Source: Pseudosulfitobacter pseudonitzschiae (GTDB lineage Bacteria; Pseudomonadota; Alphaproteobacteria; Rhodobacterales; Rhodobacteraceae). Taken from it: 64,000 nucleotides of DNA. The stretch lies in NCBI RefSeq assembly GCF_002222635.1, contig NZ_CP022419.1:1-64000 (forward strand). The letters run 5' to 3'. The translations under genes and the position numbers were made by a program. The notes under the pieces were generated by a model. The model saw nothing but the letters and a program-made list of their open reading frames with translations, did no database searches and was not told where the DNA came from. Within the stretch, counting starts at the first letter, position 1; every line of letters begins with the position of its first letter. Below are positions 25,542 to 33,428 of the stretch, piece after piece.

Positions 25542-26141
25542 GTGGCCCCTGTCCCGCGTCCAATACTCGTGATGCTGGCAGGTCCGAACGGATCAGGCAA
25601 ATCCACGCTTTACGAGACGCGGATCGCGCCAAAATTTGCCGTGCCCTTTATCAACGCCGACGTCATCCAGCGTGATGAGCTCAAAGACGGTGATGTCAAT
25701 GCAGCGTACGAGGCGGCACAAATCGCCACCGAGCGCCGCACGTCCTTGATGGCGGATCGTAAAAGCTTTGCCACGGAAACCGTGTTCTCTCATCCTTCTA
25801 AGCTTGACCTTATTACCCAAGCCAAAGCCCTAGGGTATCGCGTTATGACGTTTCATATCTCGGTAGCGCATCCCGACCTATCCGTCGCTCGCGTCGGTGA
25901 AAGGGTCATTGAGGGTGGTCATCCCGTACCTGAAGAGAAAATCAGAAACCGATATGATCGCTCCGGCCCCCTGATCCGCCAAGCGATTCTGAGCAGTGAC
26001 ATCGGTCATGTCTTTGACAGCTCCCAGTTGAACCAGCCCCCGGTGCGGGCGTTGTCATTCACAAACGGAACCCTCGCCTTTGCCTTGCCGCAGCTTCCCA
26101 ATTGGGTGCTCGATCTCTACGGGGACGATTTAGTTCTGTAG
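25542..26141 (+). CDS. Zeta-toxin-like P-loop kinase
   Basis: The 199-residue protein is a P-loop kinase with Walker A GPNGSGKST near residue 14, the INADVIQRDEL and FATETVFSHPSK segments typical of zeta toxins, then a lid with RYDRSGPLI. Zeta toxins phosphorylate UDP-N-acetylglucosamine and block wall synthesis; related small members are often paired with RHH antitoxins. The sequence starts with GTG at 25542, 2 bp after the antitoxin stop. A later ATG just before the P-loop seems too late. With the preceding ParD-like gene it forms a type II toxin-antitoxin module, which could have kept this region in place during rearrangement. Confidence 0.78.
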   Translation: MAPVPRPILVMLAGPNGSGKSTLYETRIAPKFAVPFINADVIQRDELKDGDVNAAYEAAQIATERRTSLMADRKSFATETVFSHPSKLDLITQAKALGYRVMTFHISVAHPDLSVARVGERVIEGGHPVPEEKIRNRYDRSGPLIRQAILSSDIGHVFDSSQLNQPPVRALSFTNGTLAFALPQLPNWVLDLYGDDLVL

Positions 26142-26266
26142 GTAGCGCTGTTTATGACAGGCCCATCAGCCACAGTTGGCTGGCCGTCAACAATCGCTAT
26201 TGGTAGTGTGGAGCGAAATTCATAATATTCGGAACGACATTTTCTGCGCGCAAAATCAGCACCTTG

Positions 26267-26283
26267 CAGAATCCGTAATTCTG
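26267..26283. repeat. Palindrome upstream of the recombinase, possible res element
   Basis: CAGAAT (26267-26272), five bases, and ATTCTG (26278-26283) form a perfect inverted repeat 36 bp before the serine recombinase start. A second loosely inverted pair, attcggaac (about 26228-26236) and gttccgtat (from 26283), flanks it. Serine resolvases often bind imperfect dyads just upstream of their own genes. The alternative is an ordinary promoter dyad. Confidence 0.35.
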
Positions 26284-26318
26284 TTCCGTATCAGAGCCTC
26301 CAAATTAGGCAAAAAACC

Positions 26319-26879
26319 ATGCTGATCGGCTATGCACGTGTTTCCACGACAGGACAAAACCTGGAAACCCAAATCGAGCACCTCCAGGCCGAGGGCTGCG
26401 ACAGGATATTCCAGGAAAAACTGACCGGGTTCGACCGCCGCCGTCCTCAGCTGGAAAAGATGCTCAAAACCCTTCAACCAGGTGATACTCTCATCGTCAC
26501 CAGCCTGGACCGGTTGGCCAGATCCACTCATGATCTCTTTGTAATCACCCAGAGAGTAGAAGCATCTGAGGCATCGTTCCGATCTCTGCGAGAGCCTTGG
26601 GCTGACACTACAAGCTCGATGGGAAAGTTCTTACTAACTGTTTTTGCAGGGCTTTCCGAGCTGGAACGCAATCTAATCAATGAACGGACAAATGACGGTA
26701 GGACCTCAGCAAAAAAACGCGGCGTGAAGTTTGGTCGAAAATTCAAACTAACCACGCATCAGCAGGATCAGGTCAGAACCATGCTGCAAGAAGGACAATC
26801 CATCCGGGCCATCGCTCGACATTTCAACGTCGGCGTGGCTACAATTGACAGGATAAAGAAGACAACCCATCCCAGCTGA
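26319..26879 (+). CDS. Serine recombinase (resolvase/invertase family)
   Basis: The 186-residue protein has the resolvase catalytic domain: IGYARVSTTGQNLETQ with the catalytic Ser, FDRRRPQLEKML, TSLDRLARSTHDLF with its arginine pair, and FAGLSELERNLINERT. It then has a short C-terminal helix-turn-helix (IRAIARHFNVGVATIDRI). This length and arrangement fit a Tn3-type resolvase or Hin/Gin-type invertase. No transposase lies in the window, so it may be a plasmid or transposon leftover that took part in the junctions seen at 23.58 and 25.05 kb. The domain order is complete and the protein should be active. Confidence 0.85.
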   Translation: MLIGYARVSTTGQNLETQIEHLQAEGCDRIFQEKLTGFDRRRPQLEKMLKTLQPGDTLIVTSLDRLARSTHDLFVITQRVEASEASFRSLREPWADTTSSMGKFLLTVFAGLSELERNLINERTNDGRTSAKKRGVKFGRKFKLTTHQQDQVRTMLQEGQSIRAIARHFNVGVATIDRIKKTTHPS

Positions 26880-27023
26880 AAAATCTTGCCGTTTCTACCC
26901 CCCTTCGTGCGTACTGGGCCTACTTCTCCCGAACGCCAGATCAATATGAAAAATTCCAGCTCAATTCGGCAAGTTTCGCGGCAGCAGATCAGCATCGTTT
27001 GGACCACCACATCGTCGAATTGA

Positions 27024-27377
27024 TCATTCTGCAGCAACATCAACCGTTTCAAACGCCCCTTCGGATTGCCAGCGCTGCGCGACTTCACCTAAGGATTCGA
27101 GCACTTGGCGCAGATCGTCACCTCGCTCAGTCAGACCATAGGTAACCGCGGGTGGGATCGTTTGAGTCTGATCGCGCCAGATCACTCCGGCCGCTTGCAA
27201 CATTCGCAACCGCTCCGTCAGCACACGGGTTGAAATTCCCGGCACTGCCCGTTTCAGAGCACCGAAGCGTTGCGGCCCGCCGTCGCTAAGAACCCAGAGA
27301 ATATAGGTTGTCCAAGGCCCCATCAGCAGGCGCAGAATGGAGTCCATGGGACATGCGGGCGGTATTTTCTGTTTCAT
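27024..27377 (-). CDS. HxlR-family transcriptional regulator
   Basis: This 117-residue winged-helix protein has the HxlR signature: CPMDSILRLLMGPWTTYILWVL with a conserved N-terminal Cys, then QRFGALKRAVPGISTRVLTERLRML recognition helix and the GVIWRDQ wing. Many HxlR regulators sense aldehydes, quinones or oxidants through that Cys. It diverges from the redox genes at 27.5 kb, which it probably controls; the E. coli pair ytfH/qorB shows the same partnership. A TTG at 27392 opens the frame, but GGAG lies 9 nt before the ATG at 27377, which is used. Confidence 0.83.
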   Translation of the reverse strand: MKQKIPPACPMDSILRLLMGPWTTYILWVLSDGGPQRFGALKRAVPGISTRVLTERLRMLQAAGVIWRDQTQTIPPAVTYGLTERGDDLRQVLESLGEVAQRWQSEGAFETVDVAAE

Positions 27378-27529
27378 TTTGAGGTTCTCCAAGGGTAGTT
27401 ACTTTTACGTGCCTGCTTCCCTTTAAAAACTAAGGCGCTTTATAACACTAGAGTGAAAAGAAAAACCTAGCAAGGGTAACCCATAGGGAAGAATGCCCGG
27501 GCAATTTGTACGAAATAGAGGACGTCTAG

Positions 27530-27934
27530 ATGAGCGACAAATCTGCGAAAATTACGTACTGGGCTGCAACCGGGCTGGTTGCATTGGTCTATCTGGGCGG
27601 AGCGGCATTTTACATCACCGCGCATGACATGGTTGCGGGAATGTATGAGGGCCTGTTGAAATACCCAACCTACATAATATGGCCGTTGGCCATGCTGAAG
27701 ATTGTGGCGGCCGTAGTCATCCTTTGGCGCCCGTCAACGTTTCTGTCCGATTTCGCCTATGCGGCGATGTTCTGGCACCTGATGCTGGCCGCCTCGGCGC
27801 ATATGGCTGCGGGCGATCCGGGCTGGCCGCCGGCGATTGTTGCCTGGATTGCGCTGATTGTGTCGTTCCTGACGCAAAACCGGGTGCGCGAAAAGAAGTC
27901 GCCCTACGGTGATTTGCTGTATCGCGCGGCGTAA
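27530..27934 (+). CDS. DoxX-like four-TM membrane protein
   Basis: The 134-residue protein has four hydrophobic helices (YWAATGLVALVYLGGAAFYI, IIWPLAMLKIVAAVVIL, AMFWHLMLAASAHM and IVAWIALIVSFLTQ) and matches the DoxX-like family. Members sit near reductases and oxygenases; the function is not settled, but a link to thiol or quinone redox balance is usually suggested. It is the first rightward gene from the HxlR divergence and precedes a dioxygenase gene by 65 bp. No signal peptide is needed. The start follows GAGGACG (27519-27525). Confidence 0.68.
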   Translation: MSDKSAKITYWAATGLVALVYLGGAAFYITAHDMVAGMYEGLLKYPTYIIWPLAMLKIVAAVVILWRPSTFLSDFAYAAMFWHLMLAASAHMAAGDPGWPPAIVAWIALIVSFLTQNRVREKKSPYGDLLYRAA

Positions 27935-27999
27935 CCGAACTCTAGGGCAAACAAGCGCGGGCTGGGGCGTAAGGCGTCGCCCGCAATAAAGAGGAAAGG

Positions 28000-28821
28000 A
28001 TGCGGGACATGACCCGAATGCCAACGATGTTCATTCCACACGGTGGAGGCCCATGTTTCTTCATGGACTGGGACCCGCCAGAAACCTGGAACCGACAGCG
28101 CGAGTTCCTTGCGGATGTACCGGCAACATTGCCGGATGCCCCCAAGGCGTTGCTGGTGATTTCAGGCCATTGGGAAGAGCAGCAGTTCACAGTGCAGAAA
28201 AACCCGGCCCCGTCGCTGTTGTTCGATTATAACGGGTTTCCACCTCACACCTACGAACTGACTTGGCCCGCGCCTGGCGACCCCGCGCTGTCCGACAGGG
28301 TGCAGACGCTTGTCGAGGCGGCCGGGTTCCCCTGCCCCGTTGATGAGGCGCGCGGTTACGATCACGGCGTGTTCATTCCGCTCAAGGTGGCCTTTCCGCA
28401 GGCAGACATTCCCTGTGTGCAGCTTAGCCTGCGCAGCGATCTTGACCCAACTGCGCATATTGCGGTCGGGCGGGCACTGGCGCCGTTGCGCGACGAAGGT
28501 GTGCTGATCATTGGTTCGGGGAACACCTATCACAACATGCAAAAAATGATGCGTGCGATGCGGGGTGGCGTCACCGATGCCGTGAACGGGCAGGAATTTG
28601 ACCGCTGGCTGAGCGATGCGGCCACCCGCACCGATCCAGCAGAGCGTGATCAAATGCTGGCTCAGTGGGACGCCGCCCCTGGTGCCCGCGATGCCAACCC
28701 GCGCGAAGAACATCTGATTCCGCTGCATGTTGTCGCGGGGGCCGCCCTTGCCGACAAAGGCGTGAAAACGCTGGAGGATCACGTGCTCGGAGCAGTCGAA
28801 AGCGCGTTTACCTTTGGCTGA
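28000..28821 (+). CDS. DODA-type class III extradiol ring-cleavage dioxygenase
   Basis: The 273-residue protein belongs to the LigB/DODA-like metalloenzymes. The metal site appears as IPHGGGPCFF (His near 14), LVISGHWEEQQ (His), and the DHGVFIPLKVAF acid/base segment with a His near 120, plus EEHLIPLHVVAGAA near the C-terminus. Such proteins split catechol-type rings such as DOPA, or act on related aromatics. The neighbours (QorB-like reductase, GST, LLM oxidoreductase) point to quinone and electrophile handling rather than a full aromatic pathway. The ATG at 28000 follows GAGG (27991-27994); another ATG lies at 28009. Confidence 0.8.
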   Translation: MRDMTRMPTMFIPHGGGPCFFMDWDPPETWNRQREFLADVPATLPDAPKALLVISGHWEEQQFTVQKNPAPSLLFDYNGFPPHTYELTWPAPGDPALSDRVQTLVEAAGFPCPVDEARGYDHGVFIPLKVAFPQADIPCVQLSLRSDLDPTAHIAVGRALAPLRDEGVLIIGSGNTYHNMQKMMRAMRGGVTDAVNGQEFDRWLSDAATRTDPAERDQMLAQWDAAPGARDANPREEHLIPLHVVAGAALADKGVKTLEDHVLGAVESAFTFG

Positions 28822-28876
28822 ATCCCATCAGACGCTTGAACATCCAAATCCAACCCGAAAAATCGAGGAATACCCA

Positions 28877-29776
28877 ATGACAAACATTCAAAACGGCCCT
28901 TTCATCGTCACCGGTGCATCCGGCCAACTTGGCCGACAGGTCATCGACAATCTGATTGCGGCCGGTGCCGGTCCGATCATCGGCGTCTCCCGTTCGCCGG
29001 AAAAGCTGGCCGATCTGGCTGACAAGGGCATCGAGGCCCGTAAGGGTGATTTCAACGACCCCGCATCGCTGAGCGCGGCTTTTGCCGGTGGCAAGCGTCT
29101 GCTGATCATTTCGACCGACGATCTGGAACCAGGCAAGCGACTGGAAGCGCATAAAAACGCCGTCGCAGCCGCGACGAAGGAAGGGATCACACATATCGTC
29201 TATACTTCGCTGACGAACCCGGTTGAGGAAAGCCCGATCACGTTCTCCAAAGATCACAGCGACACCGAAGCGCTAATCAAGGACACCGGTGTCAACTATA
29301 CCATCCTGCGCAACAACCTTTACACCGATCTGGTGCTGATGGGTGGTGGGCAAAGCATTGGAATGGGGCAACACTTCGCCGCTGCTGCTGAGGGGAAAAC
29401 CGGCTATGTTACTCGCGCCGATTGCGCCCGCGCCGCTGCAGCGGCGCTGATGCAGGAAACCGGTTCAAGCGTTTTGGACATCACCGGCCCCGCGGCGCTT
29501 TCCCAAGGGGACATCGCGGCCATCCTGTCGGAAATCTCGGGCAAGGATATCCCCTATATCCCGATCTCAACCGACGATCTGGTTAAGGCCATGATCGGCG
29601 CTGGTTTGCCAGAGTTCATGGCAAAGGTTTTTGCGTCCTTCGACGAGGCGATGGCCAAGGACTACTTGAGCGTTGCATCGGACGATCTGGAAAAACTGAC
29701 CGGACAGGCCGGACAGTCGGCGCGTGATTTCCTGATTGGCAACAAGGCGGCCCTGTTAACCCCACCGGCGCAATAA
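28877..29776 (+). CDS. QorB-like NAD(P)H quinone reductase (NmrA-type SDR)
   Basis: This 299-residue Rossmann protein opens with FIVTGASGQLGRQVIDNL, the TGxxGxxG NAD(P)-binding loop. It resembles E. coli QorB and other atypical SDR proteins (SPEKLADLADKGIEARKGDF, HIVYTSLTNPVEES, NYTILRNNLYTDLVL). The classical SDR Tyr-x-x-x-Lys is not obvious, as usual for NmrA-like forms. QorB is partnered with an HxlR regulator in E. coli, and an HxlR gene lies close by here. The open frame extends upstream to 28814, but AGGA (28866-28869) and the N-terminal glycine loop place the start at the ATG at 28877. It is 7 bp upstream of the GST gene. Confidence 0.82.
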   Translation: MTNIQNGPFIVTGASGQLGRQVIDNLIAAGAGPIIGVSRSPEKLADLADKGIEARKGDFNDPASLSAAFAGGKRLLIISTDDLEPGKRLEAHKNAVAAATKEGITHIVYTSLTNPVEESPITFSKDHSDTEALIKDTGVNYTILRNNLYTDLVLMGGGQSIGMGQHFAAAAEGKTGYVTRADCARAAAAALMQETGSSVLDITGPAALSQGDIAAILSEISGKDIPYIPISTDDLVKAMIGAGLPEFMAKVFASFDEAMAKDYLSVASDDLEKLTGQAGQSARDFLIGNKAALLTPPAQ

Positions 29777-29783
29777 GGAAACC

Positions 29784-30422
29784 ATGATGAAGCTTTACAA
29801 CGCCAATTTCTCGCCCAACGCCCTTCGGGTGCGGGCGGTTGCCCTGGAACTGGGGATCGATCTTGAGATCATCGAGGTCGACATACGCGGCGGCGACAAC
29901 CGCAGCGTGGAATTCCTGTCGATGAATCCCAATGCCAAGGTGCCGGTGCTGGCAGACGGCGATTTCGTGATATGGGAATCCCGCGCCATCAATTCCTATC
30001 TGGCAAGCAAGAAACCCGAGCGCGGTCTTTATCCTGACGACCCAAAGGCCCGAGCAACGGTGGATCAGTGGCTTTACTGGCAGACAATTCACCTTGGCCC
30101 GGCAATGCAAAAGTTGTCGTTCGAGTGGTTCCTGAAAGCGAAGTTCGGCATGGGAGAAGCGGATCAAAGCGTCATAGACGCCGAGTTGAAGAACGTAGAT
30201 CAGTTCCTAGCAGTGCTGGAAATCGGCCTTGCGGGCAAGGACTGGATCGCGGGCGATCTTAGCGTTGCGGATTTCGCGCTGGCCTCGACATTCATGTACC
30301 GTGTGCAGTCTGATATCTCGCTTGACGATCTCCCGAACGTCGCGGCCTGGATCGAACGGCTTGAGGCGCGCGCTTCGTGGAAGGATGCGTTTGCACCTGT
30401 TCGGGCCCTATTTGGCGTTTAG
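29784..30422 (+). CDS. Glutathione S-transferase
   Basis: The 212-residue protein has the GST fold: the thioredoxin-like N-terminus (KLYNANFSPNALRVRAVALE) with the NPNAKVPVLADGDFVIWESR turn holding the cis-Pro and the glutathione Ser, then an all-helical C-terminal domain with the WIAGDLSVADFALAS N-capping box. This resembles the bacterial and plant phi/theta group. It conjugates or reduces electrophiles with glutathione. Two adjacent ATGs at 29784 and 29787 follow AAGGAA. It lies between a quinone reductase and an LLM oxidoreductase, so it likely helps to clear the same class of compounds. Confidence 0.86.
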   Translation: MMKLYNANFSPNALRVRAVALELGIDLEIIEVDIRGGDNRSVEFLSMNPNAKVPVLADGDFVIWESRAINSYLASKKPERGLYPDDPKARATVDQWLYWQTIHLGPAMQKLSFEWFLKAKFGMGEADQSVIDAELKNVDQFLAVLEIGLAGKDWIAGDLSVADFALASTFMYRVQSDISLDDLPNVAAWIERLEARASWKDAFAPVRALFGV

Positions 30423-30482
30423 AATCCACGGAAATATCTGCGGGGGCGAGGCATTCGCCCCCGCCCTAAAGAAGGCCATATC

Positions 30483-31514
30483 GTGCAAATAGGCATATAC
30501 ACATTCGCAGAGTCGGGCGCCGATCAAGCTGGCAGCGTCAGCCCTTCCCAAAGGCTGCGCAATCTGGTTGAGGAAATCGTGCTGGCCGATCAGGTCGGGC
30601 TGGATTGGTTCGGCGTTGGCGAACATCACCGCCCCGACTATGCAGTTTCAAATCCTGCTGTGGTGCAGGCAGCGGCGGCTACACAAACCAAAAACATCCG
30701 CCTTTCCAGCGCCGTCACTGTGCTTAGTTCCGATGATCCGATCCGCGTCTTCCAACAGTTTTCGACGCTGGACAACCTGACCCAGGGGCGCGCCGAGATC
30801 ATGGTCGGGCGCGGTGCCTTTGTTGAATCCTTTCCGCTGTTTGGTCATGCGCTGGATGACTACGACGGCCTTTTTGCTGAAAAACTCCAGCTTTTGATGA
30901 TGGTGAACGAAGCCGAACACATAAGTTGGCCTGGCACAAAACATTTGCCTGCGGTCGATCATCAGGGCGTCTATCCACGTCCCTATCAGGACAAGCTGCC
31001 GATCTGGCTGGGTATCGGGGGAACCCCACAATCGGCGGTGCGGGCCGGCACACTTGGCCTGCCTCTTGCGCTTGGTATAATTGGCGGGGAACCTGTGCGG
31101 TTTGCGCCTTTGTTCGATCTTTACCGCTCTGCCGCCACCAAGGCCGGGCACGACCCGGCCATCTTTGAAACCTCACTGAATGTGCATGGGTTTGTGGCCG
31201 AAACCAGTCAAGCCGCCCGCGACATTTACAGTGGCCCGCATAACGAGGTCATGACCCGACTTGGCGCAGAACGCGGATGGCCCCCGGCAACCCGTGAACA
31301 GTTTGATACCATGAGCGGCCCCAGCGGCGCGTTGTTCGTGGGCGGCCCCGCAGAACTGACCGACAAGATCCTCGCCCATCATGAAATCTTCGGCTTTACA
31401 CGGATTACCATTCAGATGGCGATCGGGCGGCTCGATCAAAAATCCCTGATGAACGCGATCGAGATCCTGGGAACCCGCGTTGCACCGGATGTCCGCAAGG
31501 CTCTGGGGTCCTAA
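30483..31514 (+). CDS. LLM-class flavin-dependent oxidoreductase
   Basis: The 343-residue protein is a TIM-barrel bacterial luciferase-like monooxygenase: GLDWFGVGEHHRPDYAVSNP near 45, VTVLSSDDPIRVFQQF, and a C-terminal FGFTRITIQM strand. Proteins of this class use FMN or F420; whether it makes a free-standing oxygenase or an oxidoreductase is not visible from sequence. The start is GTG at 30483, preceded by AAGAAGG. It follows the GST gene by 60 bp and is 24 bp before a luciferase-domain gene. The name is family-level only. Confidence 0.84.
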   Translation: MQIGIYTFAESGADQAGSVSPSQRLRNLVEEIVLADQVGLDWFGVGEHHRPDYAVSNPAVVQAAAATQTKNIRLSSAVTVLSSDDPIRVFQQFSTLDNLTQGRAEIMVGRGAFVESFPLFGHALDDYDGLFAEKLQLLMMVNEAEHISWPGTKHLPAVDHQGVYPRPYQDKLPIWLGIGGTPQSAVRAGTLGLPLALGIIGGEPVRFAPLFDLYRSAATKAGHDPAIFETSLNVHGFVAETSQAARDIYSGPHNEVMTRLGAERGWPPATREQFDTMSGPSGALFVGGPAELTDKILAHHEIFGFTRITIQMAIGRLDQKSLMNAIEILGTRVAPDVRKALGS

Positions 31515-31538
31515 CCATATAAACCAGAAAGGCTGGAA

Positions 31539-32027
31539 ATGTTTGAACTGACGCCCCGCATCGGCCCGCGACCAGAGACTACCGATTGCGCGCCTCACGA
31601 GCAGGTAAGCCAAAACCCCGATGCCAGTACCTATCAAAAGCTCAAAGAGCGCGCATTTGATTTTCCCTTTGTCGAGCGTCGCCCCAGCATTATCTCTGTC
31701 CCCGGAGCCGAAGCTCTTTGGCTGGCACATGATCATGCCCACGGCTGTCAAGAATCTTTTATGGTGGGAAATGAGTTTGCCCATGTGCATCCGCATTATG
31801 ACGGCTCCATGCATCTGATGCTGCCAATCGAATGTACGCTTGAACTGTTCGCTAAAGGATGGGGCGAGCCGCACCCGATGGCGGCCTCAGGCATGATCCC
31901 CGCAACCGCCGTCATGGTGTTCGCCGCGCGGGACACAGCCGAGATCGAAACAGCATTGAAAATCCTCGCTACGTCTTATGATTTCGCGCGTGGAAAACTC
32001 TCAAACCCCGCGTCGATCCGGCTGTGA
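31539..32027 (+). CDS. Luciferase-domain (DUF5519) protein
   Basis: The 162-residue protein belongs to the small luciferase-domain/DUF5519 group, with FVERRPSIISVPGAEALWLA, the AHVHPHYDGSMHLML histidine-rich centre, and KGWGEPHP near 115. No enzymatic role is proven. It follows the LLM oxidoreductase gene by 24 bp and ends the rightward redox run. A AGAAAGG ribosome site precedes the ATG. The following 250 bp (32028-32279) hold no supportable gene and separate it from the leftward operon that ends at 32280. Confidence 0.7.
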   Translation: MFELTPRIGPRPETTDCAPHEQVSQNPDASTYQKLKERAFDFPFVERRPSIISVPGAEALWLAHDHAHGCQESFMVGNEFAHVHPHYDGSMHLMLPIECTLELFAKGWGEPHPMAASGMIPATAVMVFAARDTAEIETALKILATSYDFARGKLSNPASIRL

Positions 32028-32279
32028 AGCTGGCTCCCCCATGTTTCTGAACGCATTTAGCGCCCGAGATGGCGCATTAAACCTGAGCAAAATCTGCGAA
32101 CTTTTGAGCGGAGGACGAGGCGAAATGAGTTTCGGTCAATTTCAGATGTTCGTGACAAGTCAGAGTAGTTACACGTGCCAGATCGATACCGTGGGGTTTC
32201 GTGCCAATGGCACCGCAAAGAGCGTTAACCTCTCAGTTCAACAAACACGTTAATTCATCCGGAATCCAGTTCTTGCCGT

Positions 32280-33428
32280 CTAAAGCCGCTTGGCAATTTC
32301 TTCCAACATCACTTCGGTTGCGCCGCCGCCAATGGCCTGAATACGCGCGTCGCGAGACATCCGTTCAACCGGGGTTTCGCGCATGTAGCCCATGCCGCCG
32401 TGAAACTGAACGCAATCATACATCACCTTGTTGACCAGATCGCCGCAATAGGCCTTGACCATCGAAACCTCTTTGACACAATCCATCCCCTGAGCGTCTT
32501 TCCACGCCGCGCTGTAGACTAGTTGCCGGCCAGCCTCGACCTGGGCGGCGCGCTCGGCAAGTCGGTGACGGATCACCTGTTTGTCCCATAGAACACCGCC
32601 AAAGGCAGGACGATCCTTCACATAATCCAGCGTCAGTTCGATGGCTTTCTGCGCCTCACCCATGGCCATCGCTCCCAGAACCGTTCGTTCGTTCTGAAAG
32701 TTCTTCATGATGGCGTAGAAACCCTTATCAACCTCGCCCAGAATATGGTCGCCTGTGACACGGACGTTGTCAAAAACCAGTTCGGCAGTATCCGAACACA
32801 GCCATCCAGTCTTGTTCAGCTTCTTGCCGACCGAAAATCCCGCTGTGCCTTTTTCGACTGCAAAGATCGTGACCCCGCGCGAACCTTTTGCTTCGGTGTT
32901 GGTTTTGGCAGCGACGAAAAACAGATCGCCATGCACACCATTAGTGATGAACATTTTGGTACCGTTGATCACCCAGCCATTGCCGTCGCGGACCGCGCGT
33001 GTGCGCATTCCTGCCACGTCTGACCCGGCACCGGGTTCGGTTACGGCAACGGCACAGACGCTTTTGCCTGACGTGATACCCGGCATCCAGCGTGCCATTT
33101 GTTCGGGTGTGCCTACATTGGCCAGATGCGGACTGGCCATATCCGTGTGCACCAGCAGGTCAGCTGAAAAGCCTCCGAATGTGCAGCGGCCCAGCTCTTC
33201 TGCCAGCACGACGCTGGCCATCGTATCCAGATCCGCTCCGCCATATTTCTCAGGGTAACGCATTCCAAGAAAGCCCAGCTCGCCCATCTTGGCGAATACC
33301 TCGCGCGGGACTTTGCCTGCTTCTTCCCAGGCGTCGCCGTGCGGCACGATCTCGGCCTCGACAAAACGGCGGATTTGCTCGCGCAGCATGGTCAGTTCGT
33401 CGGAAAAATATGGGTTGGTCATGGTCAT
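32280..33428 (-). CDS. Acyl-CoA dehydrogenase, LCAD/isovaleryl/citronellyl type
   Basis: This 382-residue flavoenzyme has the ACAD landmarks VTEPGAGSDVAGM, MFITNGVHGDLF and QFHGGMGYMRE. The usual catalytic Glu near the C-terminus is replaced by a GGGATEVMLEEI stretch, and a Glu is instead present in NFQNERTV at the helix-G position used by isovaleryl-CoA and long-chain dehydrogenases. The overall match is closest to citronellyl-CoA dehydrogenase-like enzymes. It forms part of a leftward TetR, carboxyltransferase, hydratase, biotin carboxylase, dehydrogenase operon, in which it would introduce the double bond before carboxylation. It overlaps the carboxylase gene by 4 bp. Confidence 0.85.
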   Translation of the reverse strand: MTMTNPYFSDELTMLREQIRRFVEAEIVPHGDAWEEAGKVPREVFAKMGELGFLGMRYPEKYGGADLDTMASVVLAEELGRCTFGGFSADLLVHTDMASPHLANVGTPEQMARWMPGITSGKSVCAVAVTEPGAGSDVAGMRTRAVRDGNGWVINGTKMFITNGVHGDLFFVAAKTNTEAKGSRGVTIFAVEKGTAGFSVGKKLNKTGWLCSDTAELVFDNVRVTGDHILGEVDKGFYAIMKNFQNERTVLGAMAMGEAQKAIELTLDYVKDRPAFGGVLWDKQVIRHRLAERAAQVEAGRQLVYSAAWKDAQGMDCVKEVSMVKAYCGDLVNKVMYDCVQFHGGMGYMRETPVERMSRDARIQAIGGGATEVMLEEIAKRL

